From Arthrobacter sp. U41 (GTDB lineage Bacteria > Actinomycetota > Actinomycetes > Actinomycetales > Micrococcaceae), in the NCBI RefSeq assembly GCF_007679325.1, contig NZ_VEGI01000003.1, forward strand, positions 136,242 through 200,241: DNA of 64,000 nt, written 5' to 3'. Shown piece after piece: positions 8,896 through 17,665 of this stretch (within the stretch, counting starts at the first letter, position 1; every line of letters starts with the position of its first letter). A program made the translations under genes and the position numbers. The notes beneath the pieces are model-generated. The model saw only the letters and a program-made list of their open reading frames with translations, was not told where the DNA came from and did not search any database.

Positions 8896-9432
8896 TCACG
8901 GCGTGACCGGGCGCTCCATCACGAAGTCGTGTTCCACCGTGCTGCCGAGCATAAAGGACTTGGTACCGACTTTCCGGAAGCCGGATTTTTCGTAGAAGCG
9001 GATGGCGCGGGCATTCTGTTCGTTCACGCCGAGCCAGAGCCCGCGGGCGCCGGCCGCCGCGGCCGCTGCGACGCTGGCATGCATCAGTTCGGCGGCGGCG
9101 CCGAGCCCGTGATGGTCCGGGTGGACGTAACACTTGCTGAGTTCCGTCGACGGCAGGATGGTCAGGGCGGAGGCCACGTCCGGGTCCCGGGCAGGCCGGG
9201 CAACGAGCAGGCTGTAGCCGCGGAGGTCGCCGTCGACGTCGATCACCAGGACGGTGATCTGCGGATCGGCCAGATAGGCGCGGAAGTTGCCCTCGCTGAG
9301 GGTGGCCGCCAGATGAGCGGCGATGTCCGCGGCCGTCGAACTGGGCGGGCAGGCCAGCGGAAAGGTGACGGCAGCCAGCGCAGCCAGCCCGCCGGCATCG
9401 TCCGCGGTTGCCATCCGGATGATGTGGGTCAT
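8896..9432 (-). CDS. GNAT-family N-acetyltransferase
   Basis: 178 aa. Motif A of the GNAT fold (acetyl-CoA pyrophosphate loop) is YVHPDHHGLGAAAE at about 102-115, followed by LWLGVNEQNARAIRFYEKSGF, the typical last strands and helix. Substrate unknown. Its start overlaps the stop of the epimerase-like gene by 4 nt, so it is the last gene of the sugar operon by position; whether it belongs to that pathway is open. Confidence 0.85.
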   Translation of the reverse strand: MTHIIRMATADDAGGLAALAAVTFPLACPPSSTAADIAAHLAATLSEGNFRAYLADPQITVLVIDVDGDLRGYSLLVARPARDPDVASALTILPSTELSKCYVHPDHHGLGAAAELMHASVAAAAAAGARGLWLGVNEQNARAIRFYEKSGFRKVGTKSFMLGSTVEHDFVMERPVTP

Positions 9433-10295
9433 GGCTGGTTCCCACGGCGCAGGCTGCGCAGGAACGCCAGGCCCGTTTCGGCCAGCCGGTCCTGGCTCGG
9501 AGCCAGCGGCCGCCAGATCGATGCCGCCACGGCAATGGCGGCATTGTCCACCGTGAAACTTTCAATGTTCAGCGGTCCTGCGTAGCCCACCTCATCCAGG
9601 ACTTGCAGGAAGCCGTTCCAATCGGTCTGGTCCCCGCCCGGGGCGCCGCGGTCGTTACCGCAGACCTGCACGTGCACCAGGTGCTCGCCGGCGGCCCGGA
9701 CGGCCGCCGCCACGGAACGCTCCTCGATGTGAAGGTGATAGCTGTCCAGCGCGAGGCCCACGCCGTTTCCGAGCAGCGGTCCCAGGGCATCCAGCGCCTG
9801 GTCCACCGTGTTGACCAGTGATGTTTCGTACCGGTTCAAGGGCTCGATGCCCAGCACCACGTTCGCTTCCTGGGCCAGATCGGCGACCGGCCGGAGGTTC
9901 CGGCGCAGCTCCGCGTAGGCGTCCCGCCGCTGCTCCGTCGACATCCGCCAGGTCCGGCCGGTTTGGGCATAGAAGGGTCCGCAGACCGTGGGCGAGCCGA
10001 TGCTGCCGGCAAGGGTGATGCAGGCTGAGAGGTAGGTTTGGGTCCTTTCCACGGAAGCCGGATCCGCGGCCACCAGGTCCCGTCCCGGTGCCATGGCCCC
10101 CACCACGAAGGGTTTCAGCCCGGTGCCCGCGAGGGATTCCAGTACCGTGCCGGCGGTGAAGTCGCCGACGTTCTCGAGCGGGAGTTCGACGGCGTCAAAG
10201 CCCAGGGCGGCAATTTTCCCGAGCAGCCCGGGGAGGTTGGAGTCGGTCAGCGGGGACTCCCAGACCCAGGTGCTGATCCCGATGGGACGCTCCAC
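9429..10295 (-). CDS. Ketose 3-epimerase-like TIM-barrel protein (sugar isomerase/epimerase)
   Basis: 288 aa from a GTG start with a clear GGAAGG upstream. It resembles the D-tagatose/D-allulose 3-epimerase family. Of the four metal ligands expected, Glu151 (GIEPLNRYE), Asp184 (LALDSYHLHIEE) and Glu245 (NIESF) are present, but the position of the third ligand, normally the second His of an HxH, is Gln210 (HVQVCGNDRG). Gln can ligate metal, so the protein may still be active with altered chemistry. It is part of the minus-strand sugar operon, 124 bp after the binding-protein gene and beyond a strong hairpin, so it may be expressed at a lower level than the genes before it. Confidence 0.8.
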   Translation of the reverse strand: MERPIGISTWVWESPLTDSNLPGLLGKIAALGFDAVELPLENVGDFTAGTVLESLAGTGLKPFVVGAMAPGRDLVAADPASVERTQTYLSACITLAGSIGSPTVCGPFYAQTGRTWRMSTEQRRDAYAELRRNLRPVADLAQEANVVLGIEPLNRYETSLVNTVDQALDALGPLLGNGVGLALDSYHLHIEERSVAAAVRAAGEHLVHVQVCGNDRGAPGGDQTDWNGFLQVLDEVGYAGPLNIESFTVDNAAIAVAASIWRPLAPSQDRLAETGLAFLRSLRRGNQP

Positions 10296-10329
10296 GCTGC
10301 CTTCCTTCCTGTTGGTTCCGCTGCCGGCA

Positions 10330-10374
10330 TGTCCTGCCACTTCTTGTCCTGCCGCTGCTTGTCCTGCCGCACGG
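10330..10374. repeat. Three tandem 15-bp repeats in the operon spacer
   Basis: TGTCCTGCC starts at 10330, 10345 and 10360, so three imperfect 15-bp units are in tandem between the binding-protein and epimerase genes. No function is apparent; they lie immediately beside the hairpin at 10382-10414. Confidence 0.6.
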
Positions 10375-10381
10375 GCGCATG

Positions 10382-10414
10382 CGGCGGTCCCGCGGGAAGT
10401 CCGCGGGACCGCCG
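10382..10414 (-). terminator. 14-bp GC stem-loop inside the sugar operon
   Basis: Arms 10382-10395 and 10401-10414 are perfectly complementary with loop GAAGT. It begins 5 bases after the stop of the solute-binding protein gene on the minus strand. No T-run follows. Such hairpins after binding-protein genes often act as partial terminators or 3' stabilisers, keeping binding protein in excess. Confidence 0.7.
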
Positions 10415-10419
10415 GGCCG

Positions 10420-11643
10420 TCAGGGCATCTGCCGCTGCTGCCAGACCTCCGGATAGCCGGCCAGGTCCTCGCCGCCGAACTTGGCGTAGTGCCCGCCCGG
10501 CATGCCCTCGTTACTCTTCAGCCACGCATCCAGTTCGTCAACCAGGATGGGCTTCTGCGGGAGGACCCATTCCGTGGGAATCTCCTCACCCTTGAAGATC
10601 TTTTCCAGCGCCAGCAGCGGGGTCCGCCACTGGAAATTGGAGTAGACCGGGGCCATGGCGTCAATCCCCGTTTCTTTCCACTTGGTCAGAAAGCTCATCT
10701 CATCCTCGCCGGTCATAATGGGGAGATCCTTGCCGGCGTCCTCGAAAGCTTCAAGTGCGGCCACCGCACCGTCTCCGGCGTCCATCCAGACGCCCTTGAC
10801 GTCACCCGTGGCCAGTTCGTCGGAGATGATTTTCTTGATCTCGGTGGGGTCGGCGCCGGTGAAGTAGTCCTTGGCCTCGATTCCCTTCTCCTCGAAGATC
10901 TTCTTGGCGGCCGCCCAGCGGTGCTCCAGCACGTCCACACCCGGGAGGATGCGCAGGGCCACCACCTTGTCGCCCGATTGGAGTTTTTCGCTCAGGAACG
11001 TGGCCGTGTCGATGCCCCAGGCGAAGCCTCCGATCGGGTGGATGAACGTGGTGGCGCAGTCCGTCTCCACACCGCGGTCGAAGACCACCACGGGCTTGCC
11101 GGTCTCGCAGGCACGTTCCACGGCCTGGGTGAGCGCCGCGGTGGAGTTGGGCGAAATGACGAACGCGCCGCAGTTGCCCTCGGCGATGAAGTAGTCGATG
11201 TCCGCGATCTGGGTGTTGTCATTGTCTTTGGCGTCCCGGGTTTCCATTTCGGAAATGACCCCGGTTCCCTGCAGCGCCTTGAGCTGTTCGTTCATGGTGA
11301 TCCAACCGGTCTGCCGCCACGGGTTGGAGATGGAGGCGTTGGCGAAGCAGACCTTCTGCGCTCCCTGGGCCGCGAACTTCGACGTGTCCGTCATGGGACC
11401 GGCGATGTACTGCAGGTAGGGCTTCTCCGGGTCCCCTTCGAAGGTGGCCGAGCGTTGCTGGTTCTGGGTGTCGTAAAGCGCTTGGTCAAACCAGTCCTGG
11501 CTTGCCGGACTGCTTGCCGCCGGAGAGCCGGAGCCGGCCCCCGTCGTTTCGGTGACGGACGGGTCAGTAGTGGTACATGCGGTCAGGGCCGCCAGCGGCA
11601 ATGCTGCGGCCAGGGCGATCACGCGGACAGATTTTTTGCGCAT
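10420..11643 (-). CDS. Sugar ABC transporter solute-binding lipoprotein
   Basis: 407 aa. A lipoprotein signal (basic start, hydrophobic stretch, lipobox LTAC with Cys23) is followed by a Ser/Thr-rich spacer and a type I periplasmic-binding fold (ribose-binding-like, Peripla_BP_4). It should sit on the outer face of the membrane and deliver a sugar to the two permeases encoded directly upstream, whose last stop overlaps its start by one base. The ligand cannot be read from the sequence; the surrounding enzymes suggest a modified or anhydro-sugar. Confidence 0.9.
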   Translation of the reverse strand: MRKKSVRVIALAAALPLAALTACTTTDPSVTETTGAGSGSPAASSPASQDWFDQALYDTQNQQRSATFEGDPEKPYLQYIAGPMTDTSKFAAQGAQKVCFANASISNPWRQTGWITMNEQLKALQGTGVISEMETRDAKDNDNTQIADIDYFIAEGNCGAFVISPNSTAALTQAVERACETGKPVVVFDRGVETDCATTFIHPIGGFAWGIDTATFLSEKLQSGDKVVALRILPGVDVLEHRWAAAKKIFEEKGIEAKDYFTGADPTEIKKIISDELATGDVKGVWMDAGDGAVAALEAFEDAGKDLPIMTGEDEMSFLTKWKETGIDAMAPVYSNFQWRTPLLALEKIFKGEEIPTEWVLPQKPILVDELDAWLKSNEGMPGGHYAKFGGEDLAGYPEVWQQRQMP

Positions 11644-12755
11644 TAGACTCTTTCTCCTCCTTGTACGGTGCCCTCGGCGGGCGTGGATGCTGCGGCCAAC
11701 TGGTGCTGTTCGTCATGGGCAGCGGAACTGGCCCCCTTGCGCTTGCGTTGCCAGGACCGGGAAGCCGCGGCAACCGCGATGATGATGATTGCCCCCTGAA
11801 CGGTGTCCCGCCACGTCGCCTGGACCCCCATGAAGTTCAGGAGGGTGAACAGAGACTCGAGGGCGAAGGCGCCGGCCGCGGCGGACAGGACCCAGCCGCG
11901 CCCGCCGCCCAGCACAACGCCGCCAAGAACGACGGCGGTGATCGCCGTGAACTCGTACCCGCGCCCTACCGACGGGTGCACTCCCGCGTAGCCCACGAGC
12001 AGGATGCCGGCCACGGTGGCGGACAGCGAGGACATCATGAAGGCGCGTGTCCGCACCCACCAGACCCGCGAACCGGCGAGGGCGGCGGCCGCAGGATTGT
12101 CACCGACGGCGATGAGCGTGCGGCCGAAGGGACGGCGCATCAGAACAAACGCCGCGGCGGCCACTGCCGTCAGGATGATGACCGGGTACGGAATGATGTC
12201 CAGGACCGGAACGTCCTGGATGCCGCCGCGCCCGATCTGCCGGAAGCTGTCCGCGGGGTTTCCCTGCGCAGCGCCGCCGGTCCAGTACAGGACCAGCCCC
12301 AGCAGCGCCAGCATCATGCCCAGCGTGACAATGAAACTGGGGACCTGCAGCAGGGTGGTGATCAGTCCGTTCACCAGCCCGATGAAGGCGCCCAGCACAA
12401 ACATCAGGGCCAGCACGGGAATGACCTTGGAGTCGTCCTGCCCGATCAGGTTGCCAGCCACGATGACCTGCATCGTCACCACCGATCCCATCGACAGGTC
12501 GAATTCCCCGCCGACAATAACGAAGTACTGGCCGATGGCGGCGATGGCGATGGGGGCAGTCCTGCCGATAAACCGGATGAAGGAGCTCGGCTCCCCAAAG
12601 GACGGATTCAAGACGATGACGGCCGCCAGGAGACCGATCAGCAGGACGAAGACGGCGCCGCCGGGGGTGCGCAGGGCCCGCAGTAGGCGCTCGGACCGGC
12701 TGGCACGGTTCTGCTGGAGAATCGCGCTGCGCCCGGAATTCAGTGCTGTGCTCAT
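11643..12755 (-). CDS. Ribose-type ABC transporter permease 2
   Basis: 370 aa. A BPD_transp_2 (RbsC-like) integral membrane protein with about ten hydrophobic segments, the first at residues 30-55, and the conserved cytoplasmic region AGSRVWWVRTRAFMMSS plus the AVVLGGVVLGGGRG motif shared with RbsC. The C terminus adds a charged tail. Its start overlaps the preceding permease by 4 nt and its end overlaps the binding-protein start by 1 nt. Two different permeases imply a heterodimeric channel. Confidence 0.9.
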   Translation of the reverse strand: MSTALNSGRSAILQQNRASRSERLLRALRTPGGAVFVLLIGLLAAVIVLNPSFGEPSSFIRFIGRTAPIAIAAIGQYFVIVGGEFDLSMGSVVTMQVIVAGNLIGQDDSKVIPVLALMFVLGAFIGLVNGLITTLLQVPSFIVTLGMMLALLGLVLYWTGGAAQGNPADSFRQIGRGGIQDVPVLDIIPYPVIILTAVAAAAFVLMRRPFGRTLIAVGDNPAAAALAGSRVWWVRTRAFMMSSLSATVAGILLVGYAGVHPSVGRGYEFTAITAVVLGGVVLGGGRGWVLSAAAGAFALESLFTLLNFMGVQATWRDTVQGAIIIIAVAAASRSWQRKRKGASSAAHDEQHQLAAASTPAEGTVQGGERV

Positions 12756-13789
12756 GGCCCCTCCGCCGGCACGGGCTGGGGGGCGGGCGCTGCCGCCGGA
12801 CCCTTCGCGGGGAACCGGTCCGGTCTGCTGACGATGCGCCGCCGGGCATAGACGGCGACGGCGGCGACGATGACGACGCCCCTGACCACGTCTTTCAGGA
12901 ATGGGTTGACCTGCATGACGGACATAATGTTGTCCAGCATGGCGAAGATCAGGACACCGCCGAGTGTGCCGGTGATGGTCCCCTTGCCCCCGGACAGCAG
13001 CGTGCCGCCGAGCACAACTGCGGCGATGGAGAGCAGATCATAGCCGCCCTGGGAACCCACGGTGGGGCTGCCCACGCCCAGCCTGCTGGCAAGGAGCAGC
13101 CCTGCCATCCCTGCCAGGACGGAACAGATGACGTGCGCCGTGATGACCGGAACGTCAACGCGGATTCCGGATGTACGGGCCACGGCGATGTCGCCGCCGA
13201 CGGCGTACAGGTGATGCCCGACGCGGGTGCGGTGCAGCAGCAGCATGGCCAGTCCCGCGCAGGCCAGCATAATGAGCGTGGAGATCGGAACCGGACCGAG
13301 CCCCGTTGCTCCGACCATGCGGAACGCAAGGGGTGTCTGGCCGAAGCTGCCCTTGAAGTTGGTGGCGAGATAGCCGCTGATGATCAGGCCCACGCCCAGC
13401 GTGGCGATGAATCCGTGCACGTTCAGGCGGGCGACGATCAGCCCGTTCGCGAGTCCAATGACTGCTGCCGTCCCGAGCGTCAACAGGACGGCGGACAGGA
13501 TGTTGCTGGGGTTGTTGGCCATGACGCCCGCGGCAATGAGGCTGGCCAGGCTGGTGACGTAGGGAACTGAGAGATCCAGGCTTCCTGCCAGGATGACCAG
13601 TGTCTGGCCGATCGCGATGAAGCCCAGAACGCTGGTTCCGGTCAGGATGCTCGAAATATTGCCGGGGCTGAAGAAACTCCGTCCGATGGAGTTCACCAGC
13701 AGCGCGCCCAGGATGAGCGTCATCAGCGCCACAAGGTAGACGATCTGGGTGGAGGACAGCCGCTCGAAGAAGCCCGCCCGCTGTTTCAT
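12752..13789 (-). CDS. Ribose-type ABC transporter permease 1
   Basis: 345 aa. RbsC-like permease with about ten membrane segments, an IGQTLVILAGSLDLSV motif typical of this family, and AAVVLGGTLLSGGKGTITGTL in the second half. Overlaps the ATPase gene by 4 nt at its start and the second permease by 4 nt at its end, so the four importer genes are translationally coupled. Confidence 0.9.
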   Translation of the reverse strand: MKQRAGFFERLSSTQIVYLVALMTLILGALLVNSIGRSFFSPGNISSILTGTSVLGFIAIGQTLVILAGSLDLSVPYVTSLASLIAAGVMANNPSNILSAVLLTLGTAAVIGLANGLIVARLNVHGFIATLGVGLIISGYLATNFKGSFGQTPLAFRMVGATGLGPVPISTLIMLACAGLAMLLLHRTRVGHHLYAVGGDIAVARTSGIRVDVPVITAHVICSVLAGMAGLLLASRLGVGSPTVGSQGGYDLLSIAAVVLGGTLLSGGKGTITGTLGGVLIFAMLDNIMSVMQVNPFLKDVVRGVVIVAAVAVYARRRIVSRPDRFPAKGPAAAPAPQPVPAEGP

Positions 13790-15378
13790 GCCTCTCCTTC
13801 CTGTGCCGTCCTGGCGCCGGTTCCCAGCTGGAGGATGGCTTCTTCTGAGGTTCCGGCAGGCAGTTCACCCACGAGCCGGCCGTCACGCATCACAAGGATC
13901 CGGTCCGACATGCCGATGACTTCCGGGAGTTCGCTGGACACCATGAGGATGGCCTTGCCCTCGGCCGCGAGCTGGCGCATCAGCCGGTAGACCGCCACCT
14001 TGGCGCCCACATCAATGCCGCGGGTGGGTTCATCCAGCAAGACGAGCCTGGGCCGGATAGCCAGCCACTTGGCGAGAACCACCTTTTGCTGGTTGCCGCC
14101 GGACAGGTACTGCACTTCCTGGTCCAGGTCACGGGCTATGACCTCGAGGGAGGAAAAGACGCCCGGGATTTCTGTCCTGACTTCTGCTGTGCGGCGGGGA
14201 AAGACGGACCTGATCACACTGAGTGCGTTGTCCAGGATGGACTGGTTCAGGCTCAATCCCTCGGCCTTGCGGTCCTCCGTGATCAGCGCCATCCGCGCCT
14301 GCACGCCCTGCCGCGGTGATGTGGGCAGCAGCTCCACGCCGGCCATCTTCATCGCTCCGCGGGTGAAGGGTGCGGCGCCAAAGATGCCGTGCAGCAACTC
14401 CGTGCGGCCGGACCCCTGGAGCCCGGCCACGCCCACAATCTCGCCGGGCCGGATGCTGAGGTTTATCCCGTCCAGCTGGCCGTTCCCGGCGTCCCGCAAC
14501 TCAAGGATCGGCTCCTCGGCGCGGTCGGCGGCCGCGTCCTCGCGGGGCAGTTTGTCCGGGAAGAACGCCGAGATGGGGCGGCCCACCATGAGCCGGACCA
14601 GCCGGGCGTCGTCGAGTTCGGCGGCGGGCTGGGTGCTGACCACCTTGCCGTCCTTTAGGACGGTGATGACATCGCAGAGGTCGAACACTTCGCGGAGCCG
14701 GTGGGATACGTAGAGGACGGCCGTTCCGCGTTCACGCAGCCGTGCCACGATCTGGTAGAGAAGTTCAACTTCGGCGCCGGCCAGCGCGGCCGTGGGCTCG
14801 TCCATGGAGATGATCCGGGCGTTGTAGCTGACCGCCTTCGCGATCTCCACGACCTGTTGCTCGGCCACCGTCAGGCTCCGCACTTCCATGGTGGGCCGGA
14901 TGGCGGTGATCCCGAGGGACTCGAGCAACTCCGCCGTTTTCGAGTTCATCAGGGTCTTGTTCACCAGCAGTCCGCGGCGGGGCTCCCGGCCCAGGTAGAT
15001 GTTCTCGGCCACCGTTCGGTCGGGCAGAAGGTTGAACTCCTGGAACACCGATGACAGCCCGGCTTCGTGGGCCTTGGTGGGGTGGCTGAACGTGACTTCC
15101 CGCCCCTCAAGGAGCATTGTCCCGGCGTCGGGCTGGTACACCCCGGCCAATACCTTCATCAGGGTGGATTTTCCGGCGCCGTTTTCCCCCATGAGCCCGT
15201 GCACCTGGCCGCGGTGCAGGCTCAGCTTGGCGTCCTCCAGTACGGGGATGCCGAAAAAACTCTTGGTCAGGCCGCGGACTTCCAGGATGGGCGGCGGTCC
15301 CGGGGAGCCGGAGGGGAGCGCCCCGGAGGCGGGCACGGCATCAGTTTCGTTGTGGTTCTCCATCGATGCGTCCTCCAC
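13786..15378 (-). CDS. Ribose-type ABC transporter ATP-binding protein (double NBD)
   Basis: 530 aa. Two fused nucleotide-binding domains as in RbsA/MglA. The first has a full Walker A (GENGAGKST, about residue 60), signature region LTVAEQQ and Walker B IISMDEPT. The second has the degenerate Walker A GLQGSGRTE, then LSGGNQQK and LVLLDEPT. Such asymmetry is normal for the family. Energises the importer encoded by the following genes. A 51-bp gap separates it from the isomerase gene upstream in the same operon. Confidence 0.93.
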   Translation of the reverse strand: MEDASMENHNETDAVPASGALPSGSPGPPPILEVRGLTKSFFGIPVLEDAKLSLHRGQVHGLMGENGAGKSTLMKVLAGVYQPDAGTMLLEGREVTFSHPTKAHEAGLSSVFQEFNLLPDRTVAENIYLGREPRRGLLVNKTLMNSKTAELLESLGITAIRPTMEVRSLTVAEQQVVEIAKAVSYNARIISMDEPTAALAGAEVELLYQIVARLRERGTAVLYVSHRLREVFDLCDVITVLKDGKVVSTQPAAELDDARLVRLMVGRPISAFFPDKLPREDAAADRAEEPILELRDAGNGQLDGINLSIRPGEIVGVAGLQGSGRTELLHGIFGAAPFTRGAMKMAGVELLPTSPRQGVQARMALITEDRKAEGLSLNQSILDNALSVIRSVFPRRTAEVRTEIPGVFSSLEVIARDLDQEVQYLSGGNQQKVVLAKWLAIRPRLVLLDEPTRGIDVGAKVAVYRLMRQLAAEGKAILMVSSELPEVIGMSDRILVMRDGRLVGELPAGTSEEAILQLGTGARTAQEGEA

Positions 15379-15429
15379 GCGCTAACTGTTGCAGGGGCGA
15401 TTCCGGTCCGTCAAGGAATAAGCGATCGT

Positions 15430-16452
15430 TCACTCTTGCTGCTTTGGGCTCCGGTCCTTGGTGCTGAAGGCGGCGTCGAACGAGGTGTTCGACGGCGCGA
15501 AGTCGAACTTTTTGAGGGCGGCGAGAGCCTCCGGGGCGCCGTGAAGACGGTCCATCCCGGCGTCTTCCCATTCCACGGAGATGGGGCCGTCGTAGCCGAT
15601 CGCGGTGAGGGCCCGGAAGGACGATTCCCAGGGCACGTCGCCGCGGCCGGCGGAGACGAAGTCCCAGCCGCGGCGCGGGTCGCCCCAGGCCAGATGGGAA
15701 CCGAGGACGGTGTTCCGGCCGGTGGGCCGGAGCTTGGTGTCCTTGCAGTCGACGTGGTAGATCCGGTCCTTGAAATCCCAGATGAAGGAGACCGGGTCGA
15801 TGCCCTGCCACATGAAGTGGGAGGGGTCCCAGTTCAGCCCGAAGGCCTCGCGGTGGCCGATCGCCTCCAGGGTGCGGACGGTGGTCCAGTAGTCGTAGGC
15901 GATCTCGGAGGGGTGGACCTCATGGGCGAACCGCACCCCGCACTCATCGAAGACGTCCAGGATCGGGTTCCACCGGTCGGCGAAGTCGTGGTAGCCGGCG
16001 TCGAGCACGGCGGCCGGGACGGGCGGGAACATCGCGACGTACTGCCAGATCGAGGAGCCGGTGAACCCGACCACGGTGTCCACGCCCAGGGCCTTGGCGA
16101 GCCGGGCGGTGTGCCGCATTTCCTCAGCGGCACGCTGTCGGACGCCTTCGGGATCACCGTCGCCCCAGACCCGCGGCCCGACGATGGCCTCGTGGCGGAA
16201 ATCGATGGGGTCATCGCAGACGGCCTGGCCCTTGAGGTGGTTGGAGATGGCCCAGACTTTGAGGTTGTACTTGTCCAGGACGGCGAGTTTGGATTCGACG
16301 TAGCCGGGTTCGTCCCAGCGCCAGGCGTCCAGGTGGTCGCCGGAGACGGCGATTTCCAGGCCGTCGTAGCCCCAGCCGGAGGCAAGGCGCGCGACTTCCT
16401 CGAAGGGGAGGTCGGCCCACTGGCCGGTGAACAGGGTGTAGGGGCGGGGCAT
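15430..16452 (-). CDS. Sugar-phosphate isomerase/epimerase-family TIM barrel protein
   Basis: 340 aa. Xylose-isomerase-like barrel with likely metal ligands Glu in AHEVHP, Asp in NWDPSH, His in YHVDCKD and Glu in SVEWED. AAGGAG lies 6 nt before ATG 16452, which decides the start over an upstream in-frame ATG. The stop of the Gfo/Idh gene is 1 nt away. In this operon setting it could be an epimerase, or a keto-sugar eliminase/hydratase like LgdB1/LgdB2 of levoglucosan degradation, which belong to the same fold (inference). Confidence 0.87.
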   Translation of the reverse strand: MPRPYTLFTGQWADLPFEEVARLASGWGYDGLEIAVSGDHLDAWRWDEPGYVESKLAVLDKYNLKVWAISNHLKGQAVCDDPIDFRHEAIVGPRVWGDGDPEGVRQRAAEEMRHTARLAKALGVDTVVGFTGSSIWQYVAMFPPVPAAVLDAGYHDFADRWNPILDVFDECGVRFAHEVHPSEIAYDYWTTVRTLEAIGHREAFGLNWDPSHFMWQGIDPVSFIWDFKDRIYHVDCKDTKLRPTGRNTVLGSHLAWGDPRRGWDFVSAGRGDVPWESSFRALTAIGYDGPISVEWEDAGMDRLHGAPEALAALKKFDFAPSNTSFDAAFSTKDRSPKQQE

Positions 16453-16453
16453 G

Positions 16454-17662
16454 TCAGGCTCCTTCAGTAACGGTGGCGGGGGCGGCATCAGCCCGGGAAT
16501 TATGGAGCTGGACCCGGGCGCCGCCGGTCGCGGCGCTGTCTTCCACCGCGGCCAGGATGCGCTGGACAGCTAGCCCGTCCTGGAACGACGGCGATGGCGG
16601 TATCCCGGCGTCGATCGCCACGAGGAAGTCGCGGATTTCGTGCGTAAACGTGTGCTCCCAGCCGATGACATGGCCCTGCGGCCACCAGGCGCCCACGTAC
16701 GGGTGCTCGGGTTCGTTGACCAGGATGCGGCGGAAGCCCTGCTCCCGGACAGGGAGTGTGGCGTCCAGGAAATCGAGTTCGTTCAGGTTCTCAAGGTCAA
16801 ACAGGATGGAGCCCTTGTCGCCGTAGATTTCGAGTTTGAGCGAGTTCTTCTTTCCCGTGGCCACGCGGGAGGCCTCAATAGAGGCGACGGCCCCGGACGC
16901 TAGCGTCAGCGTCGCCCAGGCGGCGTCGTCGACCGTCACTTTTTCAGGTCCTCGGGGGCCGGGCCGGTCCGGGGTGAACGTGTGCAGCTGCCCGGAGGCC
17001 TCGGTGACCCGGTCTGCGAGAAGGAACAACACCTGGTCGATGGCGTGTGAGGCGATGTCGCCCAGCGCCCCGGAGCCTGCGGTGTCCTTGCGCAGCCGCC
17101 ACGTCATGGGCGTTTCCGGGTTCATCAGCCAGTCCTGCAGATAGGCGGCGCGGAACTGCTTGACGGCGCCCAGCCGGCCCTCCGCAATCAGCTCGCGGGC
17201 CAGGGCCAGGGCGGGGACCCGGCGGTAGTTGAACCCGATCATCGACTGGACTCCGCGGGACTGCGCGTCGCGGGCAGCCGTGGCCATGGCCTCCGCCTCG
17301 GCCACAGTGTTGGCCAGCGGCTTCTCCACGAGGACATGCTTGCCCGCGGCGAGGGCGGCGATGGCGATCTCAGCGTGCATAAAGCCGGGGGCGCAGATGT
17401 CCACGATCTGGATGTCGTCGCGGGCAATGACGGAGCGCCAGTCCGTGGCGGACTCCGCCCAGCCGTACCTCGCCGCGGCTGCAGCGACTCCCTCCGGGTC
17501 CCGCCCGACGAGGACCCGCCGCTCGAAGGCCGGAACGTCGAAATAGCTGGCGACATTGCGCCAGGCATTGGAGTGGGCCTTGCCCATAAACGCGTAGCCG
17601 ATCATCGCTACCCCCAGGGCGCGGCCCGGGCGCGGTCCGAGAGGTGAGCCCTGGGGATCCAT
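16454..17662 (-). CDS. Gfo/Idh/MocA oxidoreductase resembling levoglucosan dehydrogenase
   Basis: 402 aa. N-terminal Rossmann domain (AMIGYAFMGKAHS), the family Lys114 in EKPLA, FNYRRVPALALA, and a C-terminal substrate domain with GSGALGDIASHAID supplying Asp202 and His206. The stretch from FMGKAHS to GALGDI resembles my memory of Pseudarthrobacter phenanthrenivorans levoglucosan dehydrogenase, which oxidises the C3 hydroxyl with NAD. The first 15 residues precede the fold and the start could be later. It lies 3 nt after the other oxidoreductase gene and 1 nt before the isomerase gene. Confidence 0.85.
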   Translation of the reverse strand: MDPQGSPLGPRPGRALGVAMIGYAFMGKAHSNAWRNVASYFDVPAFERRVLVGRDPEGVAAAAARYGWAESATDWRSVIARDDIQIVDICAPGFMHAEIAIAALAAGKHVLVEKPLANTVAEAEAMATAARDAQSRGVQSMIGFNYRRVPALALARELIAEGRLGAVKQFRAAYLQDWLMNPETPMTWRLRKDTAGSGALGDIASHAIDQVLFLLADRVTEASGQLHTFTPDRPGPRGPEKVTVDDAAWATLTLASGAVASIEASRVATGKKNSLKLEIYGDKGSILFDLENLNELDFLDATLPVREQGFRRILVNEPEHPYVGAWWPQGHVIGWEHTFTHEIRDFLVAIDAGIPPSPSFQDGLAVQRILAAVEDSAATGGARVQLHNSRADAAPATVTEGA

Positions 17663-17665
17663 GGT

